Positions 17,781 to 26,601 of a stretch of 64,000 nt of DNA are shown here, piece by piece (the first letter of the stretch is position 1; each line of letters starts with the position of its first letter). The position numbers were made by a program, and so were the translations under genes. The notes under the pieces are model-generated. The model was not told where the DNA came from. It was given only the letters and a program-made list of their open reading frames with translations, and ran no database searches. The stretch is from positions 62,001 through 126,000 of the forward strand of contig NZ_JABFNN010000037.1 of the NCBI RefSeq assembly GCF_013090115.1. The letters are read 5' to 3'. This DNA is from Flagellimonas amphidinii (GTDB taxonomy: Bacteria; Bacteroidota; Bacteroidia; Flavobacteriales; Flavobacteriaceae).

Positions 17781-18440
17781 TCATTTCAATCGAAGATTTT
17801 CAATTTCCATTCTAAAAGTTTCTTCAGTTAAGCGATAGGTTTTAGTTTTTCTCCCTACCAACATTTCTTTTGCCAGTTCATTTACTCGTTCAATTCCATA
17901 TTCCGAAAAATCTTTGGCTTTATCAATATTCCCAAGAAACAGGTGGATATCCTTCATTAACCGAGCAAAAATCCGCTTGTTGAATATCTCATATTTGTCC
18001 AGTAATTTGTAGTGTTTGTCATTTCTGAGGTGTTCAACAGATATCTTGTCAAAAGGAACAGGAAAATTCTCAAAATCTGAATAAAACTTGGAGCTATCCC
18101 TTAGAAATGTTTCTAATATGCTTTCAACCTGTTTTATGTTCCTTTCCTCCTCTGTGTAAAACTCCCACGTTCCTACTGAGAGTCGTTCTCTAAATAAACA
18201 CTCGGTAACACTCTTTTTTTCAATCGGCTTGTCATGCTCATAAAGGGGTAAAAAATCAAAATGAACCCCCATTTCACAATAAATTCTGCCTCCCATCCAA
18301 CTACCGTACATTCCAAAATAGTCTATTACATGATTTTCATTGGTTCTTCTATAGTTGAAACCGCTTCCAACCCAGCCAATTTCCTTGACCGTTGGAGCAA
18401 AATGTTTGTTTACGAGTCTTTTGAATTTGGATGAATTCAT
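17781..18440 (-). CDS. DUF4304-like protein
   Basis: The 219-residue cytoplasmic protein has the DUF4304 pattern: FKRLVNKHFAPTVKEIGWVGSGFNYRRTNENHVIDYFGMYGSWMGGRIYCEMGVHFDFLP. DUF4304 proteins are frequent in mobile gene cassettes and near contact-toxin immunity loci; the function is not established. The cassette repeat lies 17 bases before its ATG, directly after the stop of the upstream lipoprotein gene. Confidence 0.75.
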   Translation of the reverse strand: MNSSKFKRLVNKHFAPTVKEIGWVGSGFNYRRTNENHVIDYFGMYGSWMGGRIYCEMGVHFDFLPLYEHDKPIEKKSVTECLFRERLSVGTWEFYTEEERNIKQVESILETFLRDSSKFYSDFENFPVPFDKISVEHLRNDKHYKLLDKYEIFNKRIFARLMKDIHLFLGNIDKAKDFSEYGIERVNELAKEMLVGRKTKTYRLTEETFRMEIENLRLK

Positions 18441-18457
18441 TTATTAAATTTACTTGA

Positions 18458-18477
18458 TCATCGTTTTTTTGAACTTT
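18458..18477 (-). repeat. Cassette repeat before the DUF4304-like gene
   Basis: Minus strand AAAGTTCAAAAAAACGATGA, a perfect consensus copy identical to those at 37830 and 44435 on the + strand. Its first base is the last base of the upstream TAA stop. Confidence 0.85.
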
Positions 18478-18857
18478 TAATTTTGAATTTGTTCGACCTT
18501 GACATCTTGGTGTACAACCCAAATTTTTTTGCCATTGCCACTTAATTTAACTAATTGATATCTGGAAGAGTCACGCGAGTTTCGAAAACCAAAAGTCCAT
18601 TTCCCCATTTTTTTACTCTTGAAAGAAACGTGTGGCTCCAAAGTATTGTAGCGTAGCTCTAGAATTCTATCTTTTGACATCTGCGTTTCTCCAAAATCAG
18701 CAGCAATTTGATTCGTGTCAATTTTAATTTCTGAGTTTGTATAGCCATTTTGGACTATAAATTTCTCAGCAATTCGAATCGCTTGTTCTTCTGAAATCTT
18801 GTTAGTTGAACAGCTTACGAACATAACTAGTAGTATGGCAAAAATACTTTGGTACAT
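18477..18857 (-). CDS. Small lipoprotein with NTF2-immunity-like segment
   Basis: The 126-residue protein has a lipoprotein signal (LLVMFVSCSTN) and the segment EEQAIRIAEKFIVQNGYT, reminiscent of the N-terminal helix of NTF2-fold immunity-type proteins. The rest is beta-rich (WTFGFRNSRDSSRYQLVKLSGNGKKIWVVHQDV). The assignment is tentative. I find no cassette repeat upstream of it. Confidence 0.6.
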   Translation of the reverse strand: MYQSIFAILLVMFVSCSTNKISEEQAIRIAEKFIVQNGYTNSEIKIDTNQIAADFGETQMSKDRILELRYNTLEPHVSFKSKKMGKWTFGFRNSRDSSRYQLVKLSGNGKKIWVVHQDVKVEQIQN

Positions 18858-18962
18858 TAAATTGTTTTAAATTCTCCTTTTAACACGCCAATCTGTAAAA
18901 TATTCCCATTTTTCTCTATCCGTGGAATCTTGGAGGGGATCAATTCCAAAAGAATTTATAAT

Positions 18963-19442
18963 TCATCTATTTGCCTTAACAGGTATCCAAATTTCTTCTT
19001 CGGAGTCTGGGTCATTGTTTTTGTAGTTTTTCCCAAGAACTTCAAAATGGGGCCTATCATCAATTTGAAAACCAGAGGAAGGAAACCATTCCCCAAAAAT
19101 GTATTCAAATATAGAGGTGTCAGAACTTGAACCTTTATAATCGAAAATGGCATATAAACCTCCTTCCAAGTTAAAAGCGCTCATTCCATCTGGGATGTTT
19201 TCAAAATCTTCAACTTCAACAGTTGCCCATTTTTCAAATTCCGTATTGGGATTGAATGCTGAGTAATAGTTCGCTGGGTAAATTTGCATGGAAATCTTAT
19301 CCTGGGAAATCCGTTTTGGAATTTCCTTGATTTTGGGCAAGAAATCCCTCCAAAGTATCCCTGTTTTATTTTCTGTGAGACTCATTTTTATGTAATGTCC
19401 CACCAACTTTTTCGCTTTCAATTGTTCAATCCTGGGAGTCAT
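18963..19442 (-). CDS. GyrI-like / effector-binding domain protein
   Basis: The 159-residue protein has the GyrI-like (SOUL/AraC effector-binding) fold signature: a GHYIKMSL strand, LWRDFLPKI helix, MQIYPANYY, and the ending LEGGLYAIFDYKGSSS..FEYIFGEWFPSSGFQIDDRPHFEVLG. No DNA-binding domain is fused. Stand-alone members bind small hydrophobic molecules. It lies 35 bases after the glycosylasparaginase gene on the same strand and has no cassette repeat. Confidence 0.8.
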   Translation of the reverse strand: MTPRIEQLKAKKLVGHYIKMSLTENKTGILWRDFLPKIKEIPKRISQDKISMQIYPANYYSAFNPNTEFEKWATVEVEDFENIPDGMSAFNLEGGLYAIFDYKGSSSDTSIFEYIFGEWFPSSGFQIDDRPHFEVLGKNYKNNDPDSEEEIWIPVKANR

Positions 19443-19477
19443 GCAAGGGGTTTTAAAATGGATGTCAAAAAAAAGCT

Positions 19478-20467
19478 TTACGAATAAAAACTTTTTACGG
19501 AATTGTTTTCATGGCCATTTTCGGTGTATTCGCGATAGGTAAACCCGGGATGTACACAATAACCACCAGTTTCTCCTTGTTTGTTAATGGCCAAAAAACC
19601 AATCTGGAAATCTTTTCGACCTTCGTTCTTTTTCATGATACGTTTTACGCCTTCTTCACAAGCTTCCTGCGGACTCATGCCTTGCCGCATCAATTCCACG
19701 ATCAAAAAACTGCCTACGGTTCTGATGACTTCTTCACCAACCCCAGTGGCCGTTGCGCCACCTACTTCATTGTCCACAAATAGTCCGGCACCAATAATGG
19801 GAGAGTCACCCACGCGCCCAGCTACTTTGTAGGCCATACCACTAGTGGTACAAGCTCCGGCAATGTCCCCGTTTTTATCAATGGCCAGCATACCAATGGT
19901 ATCGTGATTTTCTATATTGATGGTGGTCTCGTATTTTGAGGTTTTTTTCCATTCTTCATATTGCTTACGGGTACTTTCGGTAAAAAGGTCCTCCTTTTGA
20001 AAACCTTGTTCGTAAGCGAATTTTTCTGCCCCTCTGCCCGCCAAAATAATATGTGGGGTCTCTTCCATCACCTTTCGGGCTACGGAAACTGGATGTGCAA
20101 TATTTTGAAGATAGACCACTGAGCCGCAGTTACCATCTTTATCCATGATGCAGGCATCCAAGGTCACATTCCCATCGCGGTCTGGTCTACCGCCTTTGCC
20201 AACCGTTTCATTGGTTACATCTGCCTCCTCCACTCTTACTCCTTGTTCCACAGCATCCAGTGCATTGCCTCCAGCATTCAATACTTCCCATGCCTTGGCA
20301 GTGGCATTTTGGAAGTTCCAGGTACAGACCGTGATAGGTCGTATAGAGGGGAGAGTGGAAGCCTCAGGCTCTACTTTGTTTTCGGTTTTACAGGAACCCA
20401 AAATAGGCGTTGATAAGAATCCGGCTGTAGTTAGCCCAGAATTTTTAAGGAATTTGCGTCTTTTCAT
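19478..20467 (-). CDS. N4-(beta-N-acetylglucosaminyl)-L-asparaginase family protein
   Basis: This is an Ntn-hydrolase precursor that cleaves the GlcNAc-Asn bond of glycoprotein-derived glycosylasparagine. I chose the ATG at 20465-20467 because it gives a twin-arginine lipoprotein-type leader (MKRRKFLKNS...STPILGSC); the longer frame adds 30 unlikely residues. Total is 329 residues. Autocleavage is expected between Asp189 and the catalytic Thr190 (ENHDTIGML). GRVGDSPIIGAGLFVDNEVGGATATGVGE matches the substrate loop. It is divergent from cutC, with 39 bases between the starts. Confidence 0.9.
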   Translation of the reverse strand: MKRRKFLKNSGLTTAGFLSTPILGSCKTENKVEPEASTLPSIRPITVCTWNFQNATAKAWEVLNAGGNALDAVEQGVRVEEADVTNETVGKGGRPDRDGNVTLDACIMDKDGNCGSVVYLQNIAHPVSVARKVMEETPHIILAGRGAEKFAYEQGFQKEDLFTESTRKQYEEWKKTSKYETTINIENHDTIGMLAIDKNGDIAGACTTSGMAYKVAGRVGDSPIIGAGLFVDNEVGGATATGVGEEVIRTVGSFLIVELMRQGMSPQEACEEGVKRIMKKNEGRKDFQIGFLAINKQGETGGYCVHPGFTYREYTENGHENNSVKSFYS

Positions 20468-20506
20468 TAACTGGTTGTTTAATTTTAGGGAATTAAAGAT
20501 AGCCAA

Positions 20507-21226
20507 ATGCTGGTAGAAGTTTGTGCCAATTCTTTGGAATCGGCAATTAATGCGCAAAAGGCCGGAGCAGACCGTATTGAACTATGTTCCGAACTTAGTG
20601 TTGGAGGAGTTACACCTTCTTTTGGATTCCTAGAAATGGTAAAAAAAGAGGTTGAAATTCCAGTACATGTATTGATTCGGCCCAGAAGCGGCCACTTTGT
20701 GTATTCCGATATGGAGTTTGAGGTCATGAAGGCAGATATTGAACGATGCAAGGAATTGGGTGTTGATGGAATTGTTTCAGGAATCTTGATGAAAGACTTT
20801 TCTGTGGACATTGAGCGCACAAAAGAGTTGGTGGAACTGACCAAGCCTTTGCACTTTACGTTTCATCGTGCTTTTGATTGGATAGTAGAACCAGAGCTTG
20901 CCTTAAGGCAGTTGGAAGCAATAGGTGTGAATACGATACTGACCTCTGGGACCTATGAATCGGCTGTTTTAGGGATTGAAAACCTGAAACAATGGCAAAA
21001 GGATTCTGCAATGACCATCATGGCAGGAGGAGGAGTTGCACCCAAAAATGCTGCCTTATTTCAAGAAGCGGGATTAAGCGCCATCCATTTGTCGGGCACA
21101 CATTTTGTTAATTCTGTGGATTTGGGTAACAATATCAGTATGAACTCGTCCAAACATTGGGTGGAAAACGAAGTGCCCCAAACCAGTGAGGCACTTGTGA
21201 ATCAGGTGGTGCAAACCGTTAAATAA
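20507..21226 (+). CDS. cutC: CutC family protein
   Basis: The 239-residue TIM-barrel protein shows the CutC pattern: EVCANSLESAINAQKAGADRIELCSELSVGGVTPSFG, IPVHVLIRPRSGHFVYSD, FHRAFDW and ILTSGTYESAVLG. CutC is named for copper homeostasis in E. coli, but its enzymatic role is unresolved. The leader before the ATG is only 39 bases from the divergent asparaginase gene. Confidence 0.93.
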   Translation: MLVEVCANSLESAINAQKAGADRIELCSELSVGGVTPSFGFLEMVKKEVEIPVHVLIRPRSGHFVYSDMEFEVMKADIERCKELGVDGIVSGILMKDFSVDIERTKELVELTKPLHFTFHRAFDWIVEPELALRQLEAIGVNTILTSGTYESAVLGIENLKQWQKDSAMTIMAGGGVAPKNAALFQEAGLSAIHLSGTHFVNSVDLGNNISMNSSKHWVENEVPQTSEALVNQVVQTVK

Positions 21227-21260
21227 ATTTAAAACAACCCTGATTTCAACAGATTACCAA

Positions 21261-21268
21261 TAGTTTTG
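21261..21268 (+). promoter_or_regulatory. Putative -7 box for the metallophosphoesterase gene
   Basis: TAGTTTTG matches TAnnTTTG, 13 bases before the ATG. The -33 element is not clear. Confidence 0.4.
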
Positions 21269-21281
21269 CAAAAAGATTGAT

Positions 21282-22517
21282 ATGCCTCGATTCGTAATAA
21301 TATTATCCCTGATCTATGTTGTGATGGCCATTTATGGCTTTCAAGCTTTCCGAACGGTGTTTAAAAATCAATGGGCACAGTGGGCCTACGGAGTTCTTTT
21401 CTTGGGTGCTTTGTTGTTTTTGATTATCAAAGTGCTGGCTTATCAACCAGGTGATGGATTTAAGGGAACGGTCGCAGTGGCATCCGGAATTTTCTTTTCA
21501 TTTTTTCTGTTGGCGGTGGTGCTGGGTTCTTTTATGTTGTTGGAGGATATCGGTCGCTTATTGGCTTTCGGATACCATAAAGTTGCGGGATTATCAGAAT
21601 CTAAAACAGGTCATTTCCCATCGCGTAGAAAGTTTGTGAGTGCCATTGCCGTAGGTTTGGCCTCCATTCCGTTTGGAGCTTTGCTCTATGGTATGTATCG
21701 CGGTAAATACAATTATCAGGTTCTAAAATACGAGGTGGAGTTTGATGATCTTCCAGATGCTTTTGATGGATACCAAATCACACAGATTTCTGATGTGCAC
21801 AGTGGTAGTTTTGATGATAGAGAAAAAGTGTCCTATGGTATTGACCTGATCAATGCCCAAAAAAGTGATGTCATATTTTTCACTGGGGATATGGTCAATG
21901 ATAAGACTTCTGAAATGGTGCCGTGGAAGACTATTTTTTCAAGGCTTGAAGCTAAAGATGGCTTGTTTTCTGTCTTGGGAAACCATGACTACGGGGATTA
22001 TACCAGTTGGAAGACCGAGGAAGCCAAAGCTCAAAATCTAGAAGACTTGAAAGCTTTGCAAAAAGAAATGGGCTTTGATTTGATTTTGAACTCTCATCGT
22101 TATTTGGAAAAAGATGGTCAAAAAATTGCCTTGGTTGGAGTAGAAAACTGGGGTAGAGGGGGATTTAAAAAAGCGGGTGATCTCAATATGGCCAAAGCTG
22201 GTATTTCTAAAGATGATTTTAAAATATTGTTGAGTCACGATCCTTCGCATTGGGAAGATGTTGTGCTTAAAGACGATTATCACTTTCACCTGACTTTGAG
22301 CGGACATACCCACGGGATGCAGTTTGGGGTTGAAATTCCAGGCTGGGTAAAATGGAGTCCTGTAAAATGGCGCTATAAGTATTGGGCCGGACTTTATAAG
22401 GAGTTGGGGCAGTTCATCAACGTAAACCGTGGCTTTGGATTTATTGGCTACCCAGGAAGGGTTGGAATAATGCCAGAGATTTCTGTGATTACTTTAAAAA
22501 AGAAAGCTTTAACGTGA
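21282..22517 (+). CDS. Membrane-anchored metallophosphoesterase
   Basis: The 411-residue protein has four N-terminal transmembrane helices (within about residues 1-145). A calcineurin-like phosphoesterase domain follows with all metal motifs: ITQISDVHSG, FFTGDMVND, LGNHDYG, LLSHDPSHW and SGHTHGMQFG. This is the YkuE/YaeI-like architecture, thought to act on lipid-linked or other phosphoesters. The substrate is not shown by the sequence. Confidence 0.9.
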   Translation: MPRFVIILSLIYVVMAIYGFQAFRTVFKNQWAQWAYGVLFLGALLFLIIKVLAYQPGDGFKGTVAVASGIFFSFFLLAVVLGSFMLLEDIGRLLAFGYHKVAGLSESKTGHFPSRRKFVSAIAVGLASIPFGALLYGMYRGKYNYQVLKYEVEFDDLPDAFDGYQITQISDVHSGSFDDREKVSYGIDLINAQKSDVIFFTGDMVNDKTSEMVPWKTIFSRLEAKDGLFSVLGNHDYGDYTSWKTEEAKAQNLEDLKALQKEMGFDLILNSHRYLEKDGQKIALVGVENWGRGGFKKAGDLNMAKAGISKDDFKILLSHDPSHWEDVVLKDDYHFHLTLSGHTHGMQFGVEIPGWVKWSPVKWRYKYWAGLYKELGQFINVNRGFGFIGYPGRVGIMPEISVITLKKKALT

Positions 22518-22577
22518 ATTTAACGAGGGTCAATACGGTAAAGCATTGACTTCATGTAAAACTTTAACAAATTTTCT

Positions 22578-22585
22578 TACTTTTG
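22578..22585 (+). promoter_or_regulatory. Putative -7 box for the thioredoxin-like gene
   Basis: TACTTTTG matches TAnnTTTG, 22 bases before the ATG. No correctly spaced TTG is seen. Confidence 0.4.
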
Positions 22586-22607
22586 GCTGGTAAACCAGAG
22601 AATACAC

Positions 22608-22904
22608 ATGTCTAAATTTGGTGAACTCATAGATATAGGTGTCCCAGTACTGTTGGACTTTTACGCAGAGTGGAACGAACAATCCACTTCCATGCACCCC
22701 GTTTTGCGCGATGTTGCCGCGGCCCTCGGAGACAAGGGTAAAGTAATTAAAATTGATGTAGATAAAAACAAAGAGCTTTCTCAGGCATTGAGAATCAAAG
22801 GTTTGCCTACATTAATGATTTACAAAAAGGGTGAAATGGTCTGGCGGCAGAGTGGTGAACAGGACGCCAATACGCTAATAGGCATCTTGAACGAATATAT
22901 ATAA
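22608..22904 (+). CDS. Thioredoxin-fold protein lacking the CxxC active site
   Basis: The 98-residue protein has the complete thioredoxin scaffold: VPVLLDFYAEW, the MHPVLRDVAAALGDKGKVIKIDVDKN helix and strand, the cis-proline in IKGLPTLMIYKKGE, and the C-terminal helix. Where WCGPC should be it reads W22-N-E-Q-S26, so both cysteines are gone and it cannot do dithiol exchange. It may act as a chaperone or binding subunit. It converges with the DUF2723 gene across a terminator. Confidence 0.88.
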   Translation: MSKFGELIDIGVPVLLDFYAEWNEQSTSMHPVLRDVAAALGDKGKVIKIDVDKNKELSQALRIKGLPTLMIYKKGEMVWRQSGEQDANTLIGILNEYI

Positions 22905-22930
22905 AGCGAGGTTTTACCCTCGCTTCTTTA
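22904..22930. terminator. Intrinsic terminator between convergent genes
   Basis: A perfect 8-bp stem AAGCGAGG/CCTCGCTT (22904-22911 with 22918-22925) is followed by CTTTATT. It overlaps the stop of the thioredoxin-like gene and lies at the end of the opposing DUF2723 gene. Confidence 0.75.
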
Positions 22931-25900
22931 TTGTTGCAAAACTGCTGAATCCTGGACAGCTTCAATGGTGTCCAAGGCAATGGAATCCTCAATGTCGGGG
23001 TCTGGGCTTTCAGGTTCTTCGAATATATCTTCTTCCTCACCTCCCATAAATGTGGAAAACTTATCGATGTATTCGTTAAAAATCAAAGTTTCAGCTTCGG
23101 CTAAATCCTTGTCCCTGTTTTCAATTAGAATATCGATATTTCTTCGGTAGGCTTGCATATCAGCCAAGATATCGTCAAGTTTTTCATATTGCTCATCCAA
23201 AGGAATGCCAGCATAATATTCCAATCGCTCTTGATAGACTTTTTTCAGTTTTTCAAACAACTCTCTCGCCTTTTCGGTTTCACCTACTTTATAATAGCCA
23301 TCCACAAAAGGTTCTACAAAGGCATAGAATCCATAGTATTCCACAGGCATGTTGGTCATGGCAATTTCAATAATGTCCTTGGCTTTGTCTATTTTATTTT
23401 CTGCAATCAAGGTTTCCGTTAAACGGGCCAAATTACTTCGGAAGGAAAGTCCTTGTGAGCGTGTTTGAGGGTCATGGTAGATTTCGTGACTGCCAGAATT
23501 GCCCCAATCCCATTTTTGGACCACATCGTACATCAAGTCCGTATCAATACGGCCCATTTCAAAAGAGCTTTCATTTTTAGTGCGAATAGGAACCAGTTTA
23601 TAGGTGAGACCATCCAGCTGTAGATAATCCTTCATCCAAATGTATTCTGCACGATCGAAACTTCCACCAGAAAAATAGATGGGTCTTTTCCAATCGTTGT
23701 TGGCAATAAGATCCAACATCAAAATACGGTTTTTGGGGAGCGCACTTTTAGGCAGGTCAATATCGATGTAATCCACGATAAGTGCAGAATCCTTTTCCTT
23801 GACCAAGCCACTTTCCAAAACGTTCTTTTTGTTGACGGGAATCCTGATTTTGTTGGTTGGGTAGAATACAATATCCAAGTTGCTCTCTGGGTAATTGCTT
23901 AAATCGGCACCCTGTTTTTCCAACAGATATCTAAACTTGGTCTGAGGTTTATCACTACCGATCCAATTCATAAAATCCTTAATATCCCATCTGCTTTCGG
24001 TAATGCCTTGGTAGTACACGGCATCTCTAGATCCATATCGATATTTGTCATGCGTCAGTTGGGAAGGGATAGGATTGCTTTCATAAGCTTTTCGCTTCAT
24101 TTGGTCAATATACCAATCCGTGGCAAAAAGACTGGTGTTCACAATGCGAACATCCGTGCGGTGACCTTCAATTTCTTGGGCATACCACAACGGAAAAGTA
24201 TCATTGTCGCCTATGGTGAACAAAATGGCACCGACATCTTCCTGACAGGAATCCAAATAGGCTTTTGCGGTGGACTGGGCGGTATATCTTCCAGATCTAT
24301 CATGATCGTCCCAGTTTTGAAAGGCCATCAATAGCGGTACGGCCAATAAGCAGAGTGTTGTGATGGCCGGGGCGGCAATTTTTGCCGATAGGAATTTCCG
24401 AAACTCATCGTACAGTCCGTATACACCAAGACCAATCCAAATACAGAACACGTAGAAAGAGCCCACCAAGGAATAGTCTCGTTCCCTAGGTTGGAAAATA
24501 TAGGGGTTGGTATAGAATTGAATGGCTAATCCGGTGAACATAAAAAACACGAACAGTACCCAAAAATGTTTCGGGTTCTTGGAAATTTGAAATACAATAC
24601 CAATTATTCCCAATAATAAGGGAAGGAAGAAATAGGTGTTTCGGGCTTTATTATTTTTCCAATCCGAAGGCAAATTGTCCTGACTGCCCAATCTTATACT
24701 ATCGATAAACCCAATTCCACTGAGCCAATTTCCATTATCATCATAACGTCCCTGTACATCGTTCTCTCTCCCTACAAAATTCCACATGAAGTAGCGCATG
24801 TACATATAACCAAACTGGAACTGGAAAAGGTAGCGCACATTTTGCCAAAGGGTGGGAGGTTGAACTTCTATGTATTCATCAAATTCACGTAAAAAACGGA
24901 TGTATTGTTCTGCGTCCAGTTCCCCTTGTTGGTAAGCTGTTTTAAATTGACTTACAGCTTGTCGTAAATCATTGTTGGAGATGTATTCTGATTTGATACG
25001 GAAATCCAGTTCCCCAAAATATCGAATGTAGTTTTCCGCATGTTGGTCGCTCCACATTCTAGGCAATATTCCCACATGTTTTTTATTGGGGCCTTGAATA
25101 GCATCCTTGTAATTGTTTACGATGACGTATTTGCCCAACTTTTCATCCTTTTCATATTTGGGACGGTCGTCTTTGTCCTCTCCAGCAGGAGCAAACGTAT
25201 CTGAATAATAAGCGCCATAAACCGGACTGTCCACACCTGGGTACTGTTCACGATTGTAGTAAGCCAAAAGGGAACGGGCATCCGAAGGATTGTTTTCGTT
25301 CACTACTGTATTGGCATTGGCTCTTATAGGCAACATCAACCAAGAAGAGAAACCTAAAATCAAGAACATTAAGCACAGCACGATAATGTTTCCTGTATGG
25401 AAATCGTTTTTTCTGGTATATCGAAGTGCAAAATAAAAGGCGGCTATAAAAATGAGTCCCATAATAATCGTTCCCGAGTTAAAGGGAAGTCCAACATCAT
25501 TGATAAAGAACACTTCACTCCATCCAAACAATTTTAAAACATAGGTGAGCGAAAATTTATAGACCAATATCAAAATACCGATAACTGCCAAGTTGGCCAA
25601 TAAAAAGCCCTTTACTGTCGTCTTCTTGTATTTTGTGAAATAGAACAAGAGCCCAATGGAAGGAATGGCCAAAAAGCCCATAAACTGAATTCCGAAGGTA
25701 AGCCCTATGACAAAACAGATGAGCAATAACCAGCGATGGCCTCGAGGTTCATCCAAATTGTCTGTCCATTTAAGTCCCATCCATAGCAGTAGTGCCATAA
25801 TAAGGCTTGCCATGGCATAAACCTCTGTCTCTACAGCATTGAACCAAAAACTATCAGAAAAAGTAAAAGCCAATGCACCTACTAGGCCACTGCCAAAAAT

Positions 25901-26263
25901 GGCAATAGCTCTGCTGTTGGTAACGGCTTTCTTTTTAGCAATGAGCTTTCGGGTGAGGTTGGTTATGGTCCAAAAAGTAAATAAAACCGCAAAAGCACTG
26001 GATACAATGGAAACCGCATTTACCATCAAGGCTACTTTAGAGGAGTCGTTGAAGGCAAACATGGCAAAAAAGGCTCCGATCATTTGTAAAAGTGGAGCGC
26101 CAGGAGGGTGGCCTACCTGTAATTTTGCGGAAGTGGTAATGTATTCCCCTGCATCCCAAAAACTTCCTGTGGGTTCTACGGTAAGTGCATATACGATAAG
26201 TGCTATAAGGAAGGAAGCCCATCCAAGGATGGTATCCCATTTTTTAAAGTCTTTTGCAAACAT
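22928..26263 (-). CDS. DUF2723 membrane protein
   Basis: I chose the ATG at 26261-26263 (MFAKDFKKWDTILG, 1111 residues); the frame is open to a TTG at 26347. The DUF2723 domain is at the N-terminus: YALTVEPTGSFWDAGEYITTSAKLQVGHPPGAPLLQMIG, with about a dozen transmembrane helices before residue 700. A large soluble C-terminal part follows with a helical repeat-like end. The fold resembles protein O-mannosyltransferases, so a lipid-sugar-dependent glycosyltransferase acting outside the membrane is plausible but not proven. It is common in Bacteroidetes. Confidence 0.9.
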   Translation of the reverse strand: MFAKDFKKWDTILGWASFLIALIVYALTVEPTGSFWDAGEYITTSAKLQVGHPPGAPLLQMIGAFFAMFAFNDSSKVALMVNAVSIVSSAFAVLFTFWTITNLTRKLIAKKKAVTNSRAIAIFGSGLVGALAFTFSDSFWFNAVETEVYAMASLIMALLLWMGLKWTDNLDEPRGHRWLLLICFVIGLTFGIQFMGFLAIPSIGLLFYFTKYKKTTVKGFLLANLAVIGILILVYKFSLTYVLKLFGWSEVFFINDVGLPFNSGTIIMGLIFIAAFYFALRYTRKNDFHTGNIIVLCLMFLILGFSSWLMLPIRANANTVVNENNPSDARSLLAYYNREQYPGVDSPVYGAYYSDTFAPAGEDKDDRPKYEKDEKLGKYVIVNNYKDAIQGPNKKHVGILPRMWSDQHAENYIRYFGELDFRIKSEYISNNDLRQAVSQFKTAYQQGELDAEQYIRFLREFDEYIEVQPPTLWQNVRYLFQFQFGYMYMRYFMWNFVGRENDVQGRYDDNGNWLSGIGFIDSIRLGSQDNLPSDWKNNKARNTYFFLPLLLGIIGIVFQISKNPKHFWVLFVFFMFTGLAIQFYTNPYIFQPRERDYSLVGSFYVFCIWIGLGVYGLYDEFRKFLSAKIAAPAITTLCLLAVPLLMAFQNWDDHDRSGRYTAQSTAKAYLDSCQEDVGAILFTIGDNDTFPLWYAQEIEGHRTDVRIVNTSLFATDWYIDQMKRKAYESNPIPSQLTHDKYRYGSRDAVYYQGITESRWDIKDFMNWIGSDKPQTKFRYLLEKQGADLSNYPESNLDIVFYPTNKIRIPVNKKNVLESGLVKEKDSALIVDYIDIDLPKSALPKNRILMLDLIANNDWKRPIYFSGGSFDRAEYIWMKDYLQLDGLTYKLVPIRTKNESSFEMGRIDTDLMYDVVQKWDWGNSGSHEIYHDPQTRSQGLSFRSNLARLTETLIAENKIDKAKDIIEIAMTNMPVEYYGFYAFVEPFVDGYYKVGETEKARELFEKLKKVYQERLEYYAGIPLDEQYEKLDDILADMQAYRRNIDILIENRDKDLAEAETLIFNEYIDKFSTFMGGEEEDIFEEPESPDPDIEDSIALDTIEAVQDSAVLQQ

Positions 26264-26384
26264 ATGGATGGTTGTTAACCGAGTTGGGGCGAATTTAGTA
26301 AATATAAGAGAGAAGGTTGTCCAATTTTGCAAAAGCTTTAACAGCAAACAGGTAGAAAAATAGGATGTATTCTTCAGAAATTAT

Positions 26385-26414
26385 TTGTAGAAGCAAAAGT
26401 TTGTTATAAATTTG
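26385..26414 (+). promoter_or_regulatory. Bacteroidetes-type promoter for tRNA-Gln
   Basis: TTG (26385-26387), then exactly 19 bases, then TAAATTTG (26407-26414). The match to TTG-N19-TAnnTTTG is full and ends 18 bases before the tRNA. Confidence 0.85.
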
Positions 26415-26432
26415 CACGCTCAATTACGGTAT

Positions 26433-26504
26433 TGGCCTATGGTGTAATTGGTAACACAGCTGATTTTGGTTCAGTCGTTCAAGGTTCGAGTCCTTGTAGG
26501 CCAA
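26433..26504 (+). tRNA. tRNA-Gln (anticodon TTG)
   Basis: The 72-base gene folds into a cloverleaf. The acceptor stem is TGGCCTA/TAGGCCA. The anticodon arm has stem GCTGA/TCAGT around loop TTTTGGT, giving anticodon TTG. The T arm contains GGTTCGAGTCC. CCA is not encoded. The accessory region begins directly after it, so its 3' end is a candidate integration site. Confidence 0.95.
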
Positions 26505-26522
26505 CATAAAAACTCTCTTAAG

Positions 26523-26543
26523 CCCCTAAATATAGGGGTTTTT
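26523..26543 (+). terminator. Terminator after tRNA-Gln
   Basis: A 6-bp stem CCCCTA/TAGGGG (26523-26528 with 26533-26538) is followed by five T. It is 18 bases past the tRNA. Confidence 0.75.
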
Positions 26544-26601
26544 GTTTTTAATGGGGCAAAAAGTGGGTCAAATTCTTCAAATGGATTAAAAAATTCATTT
26601 T

